Source: Lepidurus packardi
Taxonomy: Eukaryota; Arthropoda; Branchiopoda; Notostraca; Triopsidae
Length of the DNA stretch: 64,000 bases
Assembly (NCBI GenBank): GCA_023053545.1
Contig: JAKZAN010000001.1
Coordinates: 13,984,371 to 14,048,370 of the forward strand
Direction of reading: 5' to 3'
Below, in pieces: positions 23,841 through 34,800 of the stretch. Positions within the stretch are counted from its first letter, which is position 1. Every line of letters begins with the position of its first letter. Under the pieces are notes generated by a model. It did no database searches. It worked only from the letters and a program-made list of their open reading frames with translations, and was not told the origin of the DNA. A program made the position numbers and the translations under genes.

Positions 23841-24297
23841 TAAAGAATTAATTCATTCCATAAGGAATAAATTCAGTTAGTAAGGAATTAATTCAGTAAG
23901 TAAGGAATTCAATCAATCCTAAAGAATTAATTCAGTCCGTAAGGAATTAATTCAGTCCGTAAGGAATTAATTCAGTAAGTAAGGATTTGATTCAATCCGT
24001 AAGGAATTAATTCAGTCCGTAAGGAATTAATTCAGTAAGTAAGGAATTCAATCAATCCTAATGAATTAATTCGTTCCGTAAGAAATTAATTCAGTCCGTA
24101 AGGAATTAATTAAGTACCTAAGGAATTAGTTAAGTGCCTAAGGAATTAATTCAGTCCGTTAGGAATTAATTAAGTCCGTAAGGAATTAGTTAAGTGCCTA
24201 AAGAATTAATTCAGTCCGTTAGGAATTAATTAAGTCCGTAAGGAATTAATTAAGTACCTAAGGAATTAACTCAGTCCGTAAGGAATAAATTCAGTTT

Positions 24298-24302
24298 GTA
24301 AT
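24298..24302 (+). repeat. Target-site duplication of Copia copy 1 (left)
   Basis: GTAAT directly before the 5' LTR, repeated at 28915-28919 after the 3' LTR. Five base pairs is the usual size for Copia. Removing the element and one repeat restores a satellite order found intact elsewhere (for example near 13376-13400). Confidence 0.9.
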
Positions 24303-24499
24303 TGTTGTGTTGAGTCCGAAATTTGGACACAACACTTCCTTGTTCTCTTTTGTTTCTGTCAGCTTTCCCCTTTGTTTCCTTTTCTGTTTTTTCCCTTTCT
24401 ACCTTCGGTTGTAACCGGGTAGTCTTCCTCAATACATCCAACAATACAGTTGTGTTATCGTTTCACAGAAAGAGTGTTTTCGATCAAATATTTACAACA
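24303..24499 (+). repeat. 5' LTR of Copia copy 1
   Basis: 197 bp, TGTTG...CAACA ends. It differs from the 3' LTR mainly in a CCCC/AACC difference, around GTAACCGGGTAG, and in ACATCC versus ACTTCC. An imperfect stem (GTGTTG-A-GTCC with GGAC-A-CAACAC, 24307-24335) lies at the start of U3. The last 48 bp (24452-24499) correspond to the isolated LTR tail at 30503-30550. Confidence 0.95.
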
Positions 24500-24513
24500 G
24501 GTTATGGGCCCAG
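24500..24513 (+). other. Primer-binding site, initiator tRNA-Met half type
   Basis: GGTTATGGGCCCAG immediately after the LTR. It is complementary to the anticodon stem-loop region of animal initiator tRNA-Met rather than to a tRNA 3' end. This is the known priming mode of Drosophila copia, which uses a cleaved tRNA-iMet half. Match to the tRNA is from general knowledge, not a search. The same site is at 36037-36050 in copy 2. Confidence 0.85.
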
Positions 24514-24600
24514 AGAAACCCTTGCCAGTGAAGTTCCCCTTTTACGTGCTAACGCTTGGACTTTCGCGTTTCAAGAGTGATTGAATCTCTGTCCAGAAAT

Positions 24601-25578
24601 ATGGCAGAAGCAAAGTTTCGAATCGAACCTTTGACTAAGGACAATTATGACACGTGGAAGCTTCAAGCCGAAGCTTTACTGGTAAAGACTGACGGTTGGC
24701 AGTATGTGGACGGTTCAAGTGTAAAACCGGAGCCAACTGAAAATCCTGCTACAATTCGAGCTTGGGAAGTAGGGGACAAAAAGGCAAAAGCGGACCTGAT
24801 CCTGTGTATAAGTGCGTCCGAACTCAAACAAGTGAAAAACTGCAAGACAGCCAGCGAGTTGTGGCTAAAGCTTGAAGGCATTTATCAATCGAAAGGTCCG
24901 GCGAGAAAAGCCACCTTGTTGAAGCGCCTCACCCTTGCTAAGCTGAAAGAAGCTGAAAACGTGAAGAAACACTTGGATGAGTTTTTCGACACGGTTGATA
25001 AATTGCAAGAAATGGACATTGAAGTTAACGATGATCTGTTGTCCATAATGCTTCTGTACAGTTTACCCTGTGCTTTCGACAATTTTCGCTGCGCGATTTA
25101 ATCACGAGATTAATTACCAAAGCCCGAGGCTCTGAGGATAAAAATACTGGAGGAATCTCAAGCGAGGAGTAGTCAAGAGGAGGAAGACTCAACGAAAGCC
25201 ATGTTCGCTAAGCGAGGTAATCGCATGGAGCGTGGCAAAATAAACCAGAGCGAGAAGCAAGTCAAAGGAGCCACGTTTAAATGCTACCGTTGTAAGAAAC
25301 CTGGTCACAGGGCGGCCGAGTGTCTAGCGCCAAAGCCCGTCACAGATGATCAAGAGGATTCCAACGCAGCTGTTGAATACGCCCTTCACAACGTTTCGAG
25401 TCTGCCTGAAAAGAAGTTTTGGTGCCTTGATAGTGGAGCGACTTCCCACATGACTTCAGAAACTGGCCGTTTTTTGAACATGAAGCCACTCCGCAAAGCT
25501 CTGCACCTGCCAAACAATCAGACTGCGGAAATAACTGGTGTAGGCGACGTGAAGCTTGCAATCGGCGAATGGTGTTAA
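24601..25578 (+). pseudogene. Copia copy 1 Gag and start of protease (two in-frame stops)
   Basis: Starts at the ATG at 24601, in the same position as in copy 2. The N-terminal capsid-like part is followed by a CX2CX4HX4C zinc knuckle (CYRCKKPGHRAAEC, 25282-25323) that binds RNA in the particle, then the protease Asp in LDSGATSH (25429-25431). Two stop codons, TAA at 25099-25101 and 25111-25113, interrupt the frame; copy 2 has GAA at both places. The frame ends at TAA 25576-25578, inside protease, and pol continues in the +1 frame from the short overlap. Copy 2 shares that overlap, so only the two internal stops are private to this copy. Confidence 0.92.
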
Positions 25579-28500
25579 CGCGACGTTGTTTCAAGCTCTC
25601 CATGTCCCGGAGTTAAAGACGAACCTTATGTCGGTTGGAAAGATCGTGGACAAAGGCTACGAAGTTGTCTTTAAGCGAGACGCAGCCTACGTTATGGACG
25701 AAAATCGCGAAGCAATCTTGGTAGCACACAGAAATGGAAATCTCTACTTAGTGGAAAGCGTAAACCTTTTGTCTGAAACGCAGAGCAAGTCCAACATCAT
25801 GAAGTGGCATGAGCGACTTGGCCATTTGAACGGGACACAGTTGCGACAAATGGCGATTCAGAAAAAGGCCTGGGGACTGACTTTTAATAGCCGAGACCTC
25901 CTTGACATGTGCGAGACATGTGTGAAGGGAAAACAGACCCAAACTCCCTTCCCAACCAAGGATCCTAACAACGACCAGCGTTCACCGGATCTCTTGGAAA
26001 TCGTGCACGCCGATATTTGCGGTCCAATGCGAACAGAGTCCATTGGAGGATCTCTGTATTTTGTAGTTTTTGTCGACGATAAGTCCCGTTGGACTGAGGT
26101 TCGCTTTTTGCAGAGGAAGAGCGATGTTTTCGCCGCTTTCAAAATGTACAAAGCTGCAGTAGAAAAGCAAACGGGTAAGAAGATTAAATTCCTGACAACA
26201 GATAATGGCAAAGAGTTTTGCAACAAAGAGTTCAACGCGTATCTCTCGCTGGAAGGCATACAGCGTAGAACAACAGTTCCGTACACGCCTCAGCAAAACG
26301 GTATTGCTGAACGCAAGAATAGAACTTTGCTCGACGCTGCTCGCTGTATGATGATACAATCGAACTTACCACCGAGATTCTGGGCTGAAGCCATTTCCAC
26401 TGCAAATTACGTGAGAAATCGTTGCCCATCACGAGCGCTATGTGGGGAAACAGCCTACAGAGTGTGGACCGGAAAGAAGCCAACTGTTGCGCATTGTCAG
26501 CAGTTTGGATGTTTAGCACTCGCGCTCGATAAAAGTCCCACTAAGGACAAATTTGCACCCAGAAGTAAGGAATGCGTATTCGTAGGATACTCGTCTGAAG
26601 CGAAAGCTTATCGACTTTGGTCACTGACGGAGCGGAAAATCATAGTCAGTAGAGACGTCAAATTCCTTAACAAATTTCAAACCGAAGGAAGATATGAAGA
26701 GATTCTACAAGATGACCAGTGCGCCACTCCTGAAGCTTTCAACGAAGAGAAGAGCATTGAGCGCGAAGAGGAAGAGATTGATTTGGAGATTCCAGTAGCC
26801 CCGAATAACGAAAGAGCCCGGACTGATAGAGCCCGGACTGATAGCTCCAGCACGAACCCTGAATCGTTGGTTACGATTAAAAAAAGGAAGATGCCTGGTA
26901 GGCCACGTCTAGCAAGAACTGGGAAACCAGGCAGGCCAACGAAGATCTATAAGTTTGCATCAGTCCCAGCGGAATCGCAAGCTACTGATGAATCTTCAAC
27001 TGAACAACAAGTCAATCTAGTTACGTCCAGTGATCCGCTTAACCTCAAAGAAGCTCTGAACGGAGATAATAGCAAGGAGTGGAAAGCAGCAATGCTCGAA
27101 GAATTCAAGGCCCACATGGTCAATGGCACGTGGGATTTAGTTGATCGGCAAATCAGTCGGAAACCGCTCGGAAACCGATTCGTTCTGAAGACGAAGTTCC
27201 GTGCAGACGGCCAGATTGAAAGAAGAAAAGCTCGCCTTGTAGCTAAAGGATACTCGCAACTCGAAGGAGTGGATTATCAAGAAACCTTTTCACCCGTCGC
27301 TAGAATAGGCTCGATCCGAACCCTAATGGCACTTGCGGTCAAAAAGGGCTTAATTGTTCACCAAATGGATGTGGTGACGGCGTTCTTGAACGGGAAGATT
27401 GAAGAAGAAGTGTATATGGAAGTTCCTGATGAACTGGAGCTGCTTCTGGAAGAATATGTTTCGAAGGCTGACAGTGAAGTCTACAACACTCAACTTTTAA
27501 ATATTGCCCGAGATTGGCTGCAAAAGCTGAAAGGCGGCAATAAAGTTTGCAAATTGAACAAGGCCCTGTATGGTCTGCGACAATCAGGACGCCAGTGGTA
27601 TTTGCGTTTGGATGAAGAGCTCAAGAAGTTGGGCTTTTCCCCTTTAAAGACTGACAACTGTATCTACACAAAGACGGTCAACAAAACCATCCAGGTAGTA
27701 GCAATTTATGTAGACGACATAATTATTGCAACTAATGACTCGGACGAGATGCAGAAGATCAAGTTGAATCTTAGCAACAGTTTCCAAATGACAAACCTGG
27801 GTAAGATCCATTACTGCTTGGGGATAGAGTTCGAGCAAGACGTTAAAAGGAGAACCATTACCATGAAGCAGCAGAAGTACGTTGAGTCGTTGTTGCAACG
27901 TTTTGAAATGTCCGATTGCAACCCGGTCAGTACACCCATGAACCCTAGCGAAGTTTTGAGAAAGCCACAGCAAGAAAAAGGGGTGAAAATGGAGTACCCT
28001 TACCAGAACCTGATTGGTTGCCTAATGTACCTCGCCGTCTCAACTAGACCGGACATATCATATGCGGTAAGTGCGTTGAGCCAGTTCAACACCTGTTATG
28101 GAGAAGAGCACTGGCGTGCAGCAAAAAGGGTGTTGCGGTATTTGAAAGGAACCCAAAACTTTGGATTGACATATGACGGACGAGACGAAGATGGACTCCA
28201 GGGGTTTGTAGATGCAGATTGGGCCAATTGTCCTGATAACAGGAGATCATACACGGGTTACGTGTTTAAATTGGCCGGTGCTGCCATAAGTTGGGAGGCT
28301 CGGAAACAGAGAACTGTAGCATTATCGTCGACGGAAGCGGAATACATGGCTCTATCAGAAGCGTCGAAAGAAGCCATTTATTTGCGGAATTTTCTGGCTG
28401 AGTTGGATACACCCCAGTGACCGGTCCCCTTGCATAATGATAATCGTGGGGCGGGGGAACTTGTGAAAAACCCCGTTTTTCATGCACGCACCAAACATAT

Positions 28501-28684
28501 CGACGTGCGCCATCATTTTATCCGCGAAGTTTTTGAGAGAAACGAGATTCTGCCCGTGCACTGCAGGACAGAAAAAATGATAGCCGATGCCCTAACCAAA
28601 GCACTGCCGGCCAAGAAGCACAACTTTTGCATTGAGGAAATGGGGCTTGGAGACGTGAGTCAAGTTCACGAAGAAAACATGTGA
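25556..28684 (+). pseudogene. Copia copy 1 Pol: rest of protease, integrase, RT, RNase H (one stop)
   Basis: Open from 25553 in the +1 frame relative to gag. Numbering from 25556: pre-integrase HHCC (H85, H90, C119, C122), integrase triad D153, D216, E252 (DD35E spacing), a basic linker with two GRP AT-hook-like cores near 440-466, RT with the YVDD active site at 718-721, and RNase H from D886 with STEAEY near 925-930. A TGA at 28418-28420 interrupts RNase H where copy 2 has GGA; the frame then continues to TGA at 28682-28684. A perfect 15-bp tandem duplication (26813-26827, 26828-26842) gives a repeated RARTD in the linker and is present in both copies. Catalytic residues of integrase and RT are intact. 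Confidence 0.93.
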
Positions 28685-28709
28685 GCAAGTGAAGTGACCT
28701 AAATTTCGA

Positions 28710-28716
28710 GGGGGGG
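28710..28716 (+). other. Polypurine tract of Copia copy 1
   Basis: A run of seven G directly before the 3' LTR, within CGAGGGGGGG. This is the expected primer position for plus-strand DNA synthesis. The complementary run of seven C lies at 31834-31840 in copy 2. Confidence 0.85.
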
Positions 28717-28914
28717 TGTTGTGTTGAGTCCGAAATTTGGACACAACACTTCCTTGTTCTCTTTTGTTTCTGTCAGCTTTAACCTTTGTTTCCTTTTCTG
28801 TTTTTTCCCTTTCTACCTTCCGTTGTAACCTAGGCAGTCTTCCTCAATACTTCCAACAATACAGTTGTGTTATCGTTTCACAGAAAGAGTGTTTTCGATC
28901 AAATATTTACAACA
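28717..28914 (+). repeat. 3' LTR of Copia copy 1
   Basis: 198 bp with the same TGTTG...CAACA ends as the 5' LTR. It shares the GTAACCTAGGCAG variant with the LTR at 31636-31833 of copy 2, but has a private TTTAACC in place of TTTCCCC. The right TSD repeat GTAAT follows at 28915-28919. Confidence 0.95.
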
Positions 28915-30502
28915 GTAATGGATTAATTAAGTCCGTAATGAATTAATTCAGTATATAAGGAATTAATTCAGTCCGTAAGGAATTAATTCAGTCCGTAAGG
29001 AATTGATTCAGCCCGTAAGGAATTAATTCAGTCCGTAAGGAATTAATTCAGTCCGTAAGGAATTAATTCAGTCCGTAAGGAATTAATTCAGTCCGTAATG
29101 AATTAATTATTTCCGTAAGGAATTAATTGATTCCGTAAGGAAATAATTCAGTCCGTAGGGAATTAATTCAGTCCGTCAAGAAGTAATTCAGTCCGTAAGG
29201 AATTAGTTCAGTCCGTAAGGAATTAATTAAGTCCGTAAGGAATTATTTAAGTCCGTAAGAAATTAATTCAGTCCGTAAGGAATTAATTAAGTCCGTAAGG
29301 AATTATTTAAGTCCGTAAGAAATTAATTCAGTCCGTAAGGAATTAATTAAGTACCTAAGGAATTAATGCAGTCCGTAAGGAATTAATTCAGTCCGTAAGG
29401 AATTAATTCAGTCCGTAAGGAATTAATTCATTCCGTAACGAATTAATTCAGTCCGTAAGGAAGTAGTTCAGTCCGTAATGAATTAATTCAGTCCGTAAGA
29501 AATTAATTCAGTCCGTAAGGAATTAATTAAATACCTAAGGAGATAATTCAGTCCGTAACGAATTAATTCAGTCCGTAAGGAATTATTTCAGTCCGTAAGG
29601 AATTAATTCAGTCCGTAAGGAATTAATTCAGTCCGTAAGGAATTAATTCAGTCCTTAAGGAATTAATTCATTTTGTAAGGAATTAATTCAATCTGTAAGG
29701 AATTAAATCAGGCCGTAAGGAATTAATTCATTCCGTAAGGAATTAATTCAGTCCGTAAGGAATTAATTCAGTAAGTAAGGAATTCAATCAATCCTAATGA
29801 ATTAATTCATTCCGTAAGAAATTAATTCAGTCCGTAAGGAATTAATTAAGTACCTAAGGAATTAATTAAGTACCTAAGGAATTAATTCAGTTCGTTAGGA
29901 ATTAATTCATTCCGTATAGAATTAATTAAGTCCGTAAGGAATTAATTAAGTACCTAAAGAATTAACTCAGTCCGTAAGGAATAAATTCAGTTTGTAATGG
30001 ATTAATTAAGTCCGTAATGAATTAATTCAGTCCGTAAGGAATTAATTCAGTCCGTAAGGAATTAATTCAGTCCGTAAGGAATTAATTCAGTCCATAAGGA
30101 ATTAATACAGTCTGTAAGGAATTAATTCAGTCCGTAAGATATTAATTCAGTCCGTAATGAATTAATTAACTCCGTAAGGAATTAATTCATTCCGTAAAGA
30201 AATAATTCAGTCCGTAGGGAATTAATTCAGTCCGTAAGAAATTAATTCAGTCCGTAAGGAATTAATTAAGTACCTAAGGAATTAGTTCAGTCCGTAAGGA
30301 ATTAATTCAGTCCGTAAGGAATTAATTCAGTCCGTAAGGATTTAATTCAGTCCGTAATTAATTAAATCAGTCCGTAAGAAATTAGTTCAGTCCGTAAGGA
30401 ATTAATTAAGTCCGTATGGAATTAATTTAGTCCGTAATTAATTAATTCAGTCTGTAAGGAATTAAATCAGGAAGTAAGGAATTAATGAATTCCGAAGGAA
30501 TT
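28915..30502 (+). repeat. 20-bp satellite array, block C
   Basis: About 1.6 kb of satellite between the two Copia copies, same orientation as blocks A and B. The first ~700 bp (28915 to about 29610) are collinear with the inverted satellite inside copy 2, read on the minus strand, with only a few differences. It ends in the GAATT that is the left TSD of copy 2. Confidence 0.96.
30498..30502 (+). repeat. Target-site duplication of compound Copia copy 2 (left)
   Basis: GAATT before the LTR tail, matched by GAATT at 36249-36253 after the far LTR. Joining the flanks with one GAATT restores the satellite order seen intact near 14890-14950. So the whole 30503-36248 segment behaves as one insertion. 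Confidence 0.8.
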
Positions 30503-30550
30503 TGTTGTAAATATTTGATCGAAAACACTCTTTCTTTGAAACGATAACAC
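30503..30550 (-). repeat. 48-bp Copia LTR tail
   Basis: Matches the last 48 bp of the Copia LTR (24452-24499) in reverse orientation with one substitution (TTTCTTTG against TTTCTGTG). It ends at the proper LTR terminus on the outer side and joins satellite abruptly on the inner side, with a 1-nt overlap at the junction. Confidence 0.93.
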
Positions 30551-31635
30551 CTTACGGACTATATTATTTCCTTACGGAATGAATTAATTCCTTACGGACT
30601 GCATTAATTCCTTGCGGACTGCATTAATTCCTTAGGTACTTAATTAATTCCTTACGGACTGAATTAATTCCTTACGGACTGAAATAATTCCTTACGGACT
30701 GAATTAATTCGTTACGGACTGAATTATCTCCTTAGGTATTTAATTAATTCCTTACGGACTGAATTAATTTCTTACGGACTGAATTAATTCATTACGGACT
30801 GAACTACTTCCTTACGGACTGAATTAATTCGTTACGGAATGAATTAATTCCTTACGGACTGAATTAATTCCTTACGGACTGAATTAATTCCTTGCGGACT
30901 GCATTAATTCCTTAGGTACTTAATTAATTCCTTACGGACTGAATTAATTCCTTACGGACTGAAATAATTCCTTACGGACTGAATTAATTCGTTACGGACT
31001 GAATTATCTCCTTAGGTATTTAATTAATTCCTTACGGACTGAATTAATTTCTTACGGACTGAATTAATTCATTACGGACTGAACTACTTCCTTACGGACT
31101 GAATTAATTCGTTACGGAATGAATTAATTCCTTACGGACTGAATTAATTCCTTACGGACTGAATTAATTCCTTACGGACTGCATTAATTCCTTAGGTACT
31201 TAATTAATTCCTTACGGACTGAATTAATTTCTTACGGACTTAAATAATTCCTTACGGACTTAATTAATTCCTTACGGACTGAATAATTTTCTTACGGACT
31301 TAAATAATTCCTTACGGACTTAATTAATTCCTTACGGACTGAACTAATTCCTTACGGACTGAATTACTTCTTGACGGACTGAATTAATTCCCTACGGACT
31401 GAATTATTTCCTTACGGAATCAATTAATTCCTTACGGAAATAATTAATTCATTACGGACTGAATTAATTCCTTACGGACTGAATTAATTCCTTACGGACT
31501 GAATTAATTCCTTACGGACTGAATTAATTCCTTACGGGCTGAATCAATTCCTTACGGACTGAATTAATTCCTTACGGACTGAATTAATTCCTTAGGTACT
31601 GAATTAATTCATTACGGACTTAATTAATCCATTAC
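30551..31635 (-). repeat. Inverted satellite segment inside Copia copy 2 (block D)
   Basis: 1,085 bp of the 20-bp satellite in the opposite orientation. On the minus strand it begins right after the LTR with GTAATGGATTAATTAAG, as does the sequence after copy 1's 3' LTR. It follows block C monomer by monomer for about 700 bp, including rare variants (AGCCCG, GTCAAGAAGTAA, GGAGATAA). It then passes a second time through the order seen at about 29341-29590 before the LTR tail. Confidence 0.92.
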
Positions 31636-31833
31636 TGTTGTAAATATTTGATCGAAAACACTCTTTCTGTGAAACGATAACACAACTGTATTGTTGGAAG
31701 TATTGAGGAAGACTGCCTAGGTTACAACGGAAGGTAGAAAGGGAAAAAACAGAAAAGGAAACAAAGGGGAAAGCTGACAGAAACAAAAGAGAACAAGGAA
31801 GTGTTGTGTCCAAATTTCGGACTCAACACAACA
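31636..31833 (-). repeat. Inner 3' LTR of Copia copy 2
   Basis: Full 198-bp LTR in minus orientation. I see one difference from the 5' LTR at 36051-36248 (CCTAGG against CCTGGG, read on the minus strand). It carries the CCTAGG variant of copy 1's 3' LTR. Confidence 0.95.
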
Positions 31834-31840
31834 CCCCCCC
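31834..31840 (-). other. Polypurine tract of Copia copy 2
   Basis: Seven C on the plus strand, i.e. seven G on the coding strand, directly upstream of the 3' LTR, as in copy 1. Confidence 0.85.
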
Positions 31841-31865
31841 TCGAAATTTAGGTCACTTCACTTGC

Positions 31866-34800
31866 TCACATGTTTTCTTCGTGAACTTGACTCACGTCTC
31901 CAAGCCCCATTTCCTCAATGCAAAAGTTGTGCTTCGGGGCCGGCAGTGTTTTGGTTAGGGCATCGGCTATCATTTTTTCTGTCCTGCAGTGCACGGGCAG
32001 AATCTCGTTTCTCTCAAAAACTTCGCGGATAAAATGATGGCGCACGTCGATATGTTTGGTGCGTGCATGAAAAACGGGGTTTTTCACAAGTTCCCCCGCC
32101 CCACGATTATCATTATGCAAGGGGACCGGTCCCTGGGGTGTATCCAACTCAGCCAGAAAATTCCGCAAATAAATGGCTTCTTTCGACGCTTCTGATAGAG
32201 CCATGTATTCCGCTTCCGTCGACGATAATGCTACAGTTCTCTGTTTCCGAGCCTCCCAACTTATGGCAGCACCGGCCAATTTAAACACGTAACCCGTGTA
32301 TGATCTCCTGTTATCAGGACAATTGGCCCAATCTGCATCTACAAACCCCTGGAGTCCATCTTCGTCTCGTCCGTCATATGTCAATCCAAAGTTTTGGGTT
32401 CCTTTCAAATACCGCAACACCCTTTTTGCTGCACGCCAGTGCTCTTCTCCATAACAGGTGTTGAACTGGCTCAACGCACTTACCGCATATGATATGTCCG
32501 GTCTAGTTGAGACGGCGAGGTACATTAGGCAACCAATCAGGTTCTGGTAAGGGTACTCCATTTTCACCCCTTTTTCTTGCTGTGGCTTTCTCAAAACTTC
32601 GCTAGGGTTCATGGGTGTACTGACCGGGTTGCAATCGGACATTTCAAAACGTTGCAACAACGACTCAACGTACTTCTGCTGCTTCATGGTAATGGTTCTC
32701 CTTTTAACGTCTTGCTCGAACTCTATCCCCAAGCAGTAATGGATCTTACCCAGGTTTGTCATTTGGAAACTGTTGCTAAGATTCAACTTGATCTTCTGCA
32801 TCTCGTCCGAGTCATTAGTTGCAATAATTATGTCGTCTACATAAATTGCTACTACCTGGATGGTTTTGTTGACCGTCTTTGTGTAGATACAGTTGTCAGT
32901 CTTTAAAGGGGAAAAGCCCAACTTCTTGAGCTCTTCATCCAAACGCAAATACCACTGGCGTCCTGATTGTCGCAGACCATACAGGGCCTTGTTCAATTTG
33001 CAAACTTTATTGCCGCCTTTCAGCTTTTGCAGCCAATCTCGGGCAATATTTAAAAGTTGAGTGTTGTAGACTTCACTGTCAGCCTTCGAAACATATTCTT
33101 CCAGAAGCAGCTCCAGTTCATCAGGAACTTCCATATACACTTCTTCTTCAATCTTCCCGTTCAAGAACGCCGTCACCACATCCATTTGGTGAACAATTAA
33201 GCCCTTTTTGACCGCAAGTGCCATTAGGGTTCGGATCGAGCCTATTCTAGCGACGGGTGAAAAGGTTTCTTGATAATCCACTCCTTCGAGTTGCGAGTAT
33301 CCTTTAGCTACAAGGCGAGCTTTTCTTCTTTCAATCTGGCCGTCTGCACGGAACTTCGTCTTCAGAACGAATCGGTTTCCGAGCGGTTTCCGACTGATTT
33401 GCCGATCAACTAAATCCCACGTGCCATTGACCATGTGGGCCTTGAATTCTTCGAGCATTGCTGCTTTCCACTCCTTGCTATTATCTCCGTTCAGAGCTTC
33501 TTTGAGGTTAAGCGGATCACTGGACGTAACTAGATTGACTTGTTGTTCAGTTGAAGATTCATCAGTAGCTTGCGATTCCGCTGGGACTGATGCAAACTTA
33601 TAGATCTTCGTTGGCCTGCCTGGTTTCCCAGTTCTTGCTAGACGTGGCCTACCAGGCATCTTCCTTTTTTTAATCGTAACCAACGATTCAGGGTTCGTGC
33701 TGGAGCTATCAGTCCGGGCTCTATCAGTCCGGGCTCTTTCGTTATTCGGGGCTACTGGAATCTCCAAATCAATCTCTTCCTCTTCGCGCTCAATGCTCTT
33801 CTCTTCGTTGAAAGCTTCAGGAGTGGCGCACTGGTCATCTTGTAGAATCTCTTCATATCTTCCTTCGGTTTGAAATTTGTTAAGGAATTTGACGTCTCTA
33901 CTGACTATGATTTTCCGCTCCGTCAGTGACCAAAGTCGATAAGCTTTCGCTTCAGACGAGTATCCTACGAATACGCATTCCTTACTTCTGGGTGCAAATT
34001 TGTCCTTAGTGGGACTTTTATCGAGCGCGAGTGCTAAACATCCAAACTGCTGACAATGCGCAACAGTTGGCTTCTTTCCGGTCCACACTCTGTAGGCTGT
34101 TTCCCCACATAGCGCTCGCGATGGGCAACGATTTCTCACGTAATTTGCAGTGGAAATGGCTTCAGCCCAGAATCTCGGTGGTAAGTTCGATTGTATCATC
34201 ATACAGCGAGCAGCGTCGAGCAAAGTTCTATTCTTGCGTTCAGCAATACCGTTTTGCTGAGGCGTGTACGGAACTGTTGTTCTACGCTGTATGCCTTCCA
34301 GCGAGAGATACGCGTTGAACTCTTTGTTGCAAAACTCTTTGCCATTATCTGTTGTCAGGAATTTAATCTTCTTACCCGTTTGCTTTTCTACTGCAGCTTT
34401 GTACATTTTGAAAGCGGCGAAAACATCGCTCTTCCTCTGCAAAAAGCGAACCTCAGTCCAACGGGACTTATCGTCGACAAAAACTGCAAAATACAGAGAT
34501 CCTCCAATGGACTCTGTTCGCATTGGACCGCAAATATCGGCGTGCACGATTTCCAAGAGATCCGGTGAACGCTGGTCGTTGTTAGGATCCTTGGTTGGGA
34601 AGGGAGTTTGGGTCTGTTTTCCCTTCACACATGTCTCGCACATGTCAAGGAGGTCTCGGCTATTAAAAGTCAGTCCCCAGGCCTTTTTCTGAATCGCCAT
34701 TTGTCGCAACTGTGTCCCGTTCAAATGGCCAAGTCGCTCATGCCACTTCATGATGTTGGACTTGCTCTGCGTTTCAGACAAAAGGTTTACGCTTTCCACT

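Larger units (their letters stand above)
12301..24302 (+). repeat. 20-bp satellite array, block B
   Basis: About 12 kb of the 20-bp satellite in the same orientation as block A, interrupted only by a short G/A tract near 23.8 kb. TTAAGTCC and AAGTACC variants are common here. It contains large higher-order units (next entry). A 19-bp monomer, GGATTTCAATCAATCCTAA, recurs as a landmark. No open frames. The right edge is cut by Copia copy 1 after GTAAT. Confidence 0.97.
24303..28914 (+). mobile_element. Ty1/Copia retrotransposon, copy 1 (full length, inactivated)
   Basis: A complete 4,612-bp element: 5' LTR, tRNA-Met-type primer site, gag, pol (protease, integrase, RT, RNase H), G-run polypurine tract, 3' LTR, all within a 5-bp TSD. 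It has the Copia domain order, integrase before RT. The two LTRs differ at several positions plus a small indel. Two stops in gag and one near the end of pol distinguish it from copy 2, to which it is otherwise nearly identical. Confidence 0.97.

Noticed and set aside
24323..24580. 85-codon frame with a hydrophobic, signal-peptide-like start in the Copia 5' LTR and leader (similar frames at 28737, 31813 and 36228)
   Set aside because: It overlaps U3-R-U5 and the primer site, its first codon is not ATG, and the frame is broken by an LTR indel between copies. The hydrophobic look comes from pyrimidine-rich LTR sequence.
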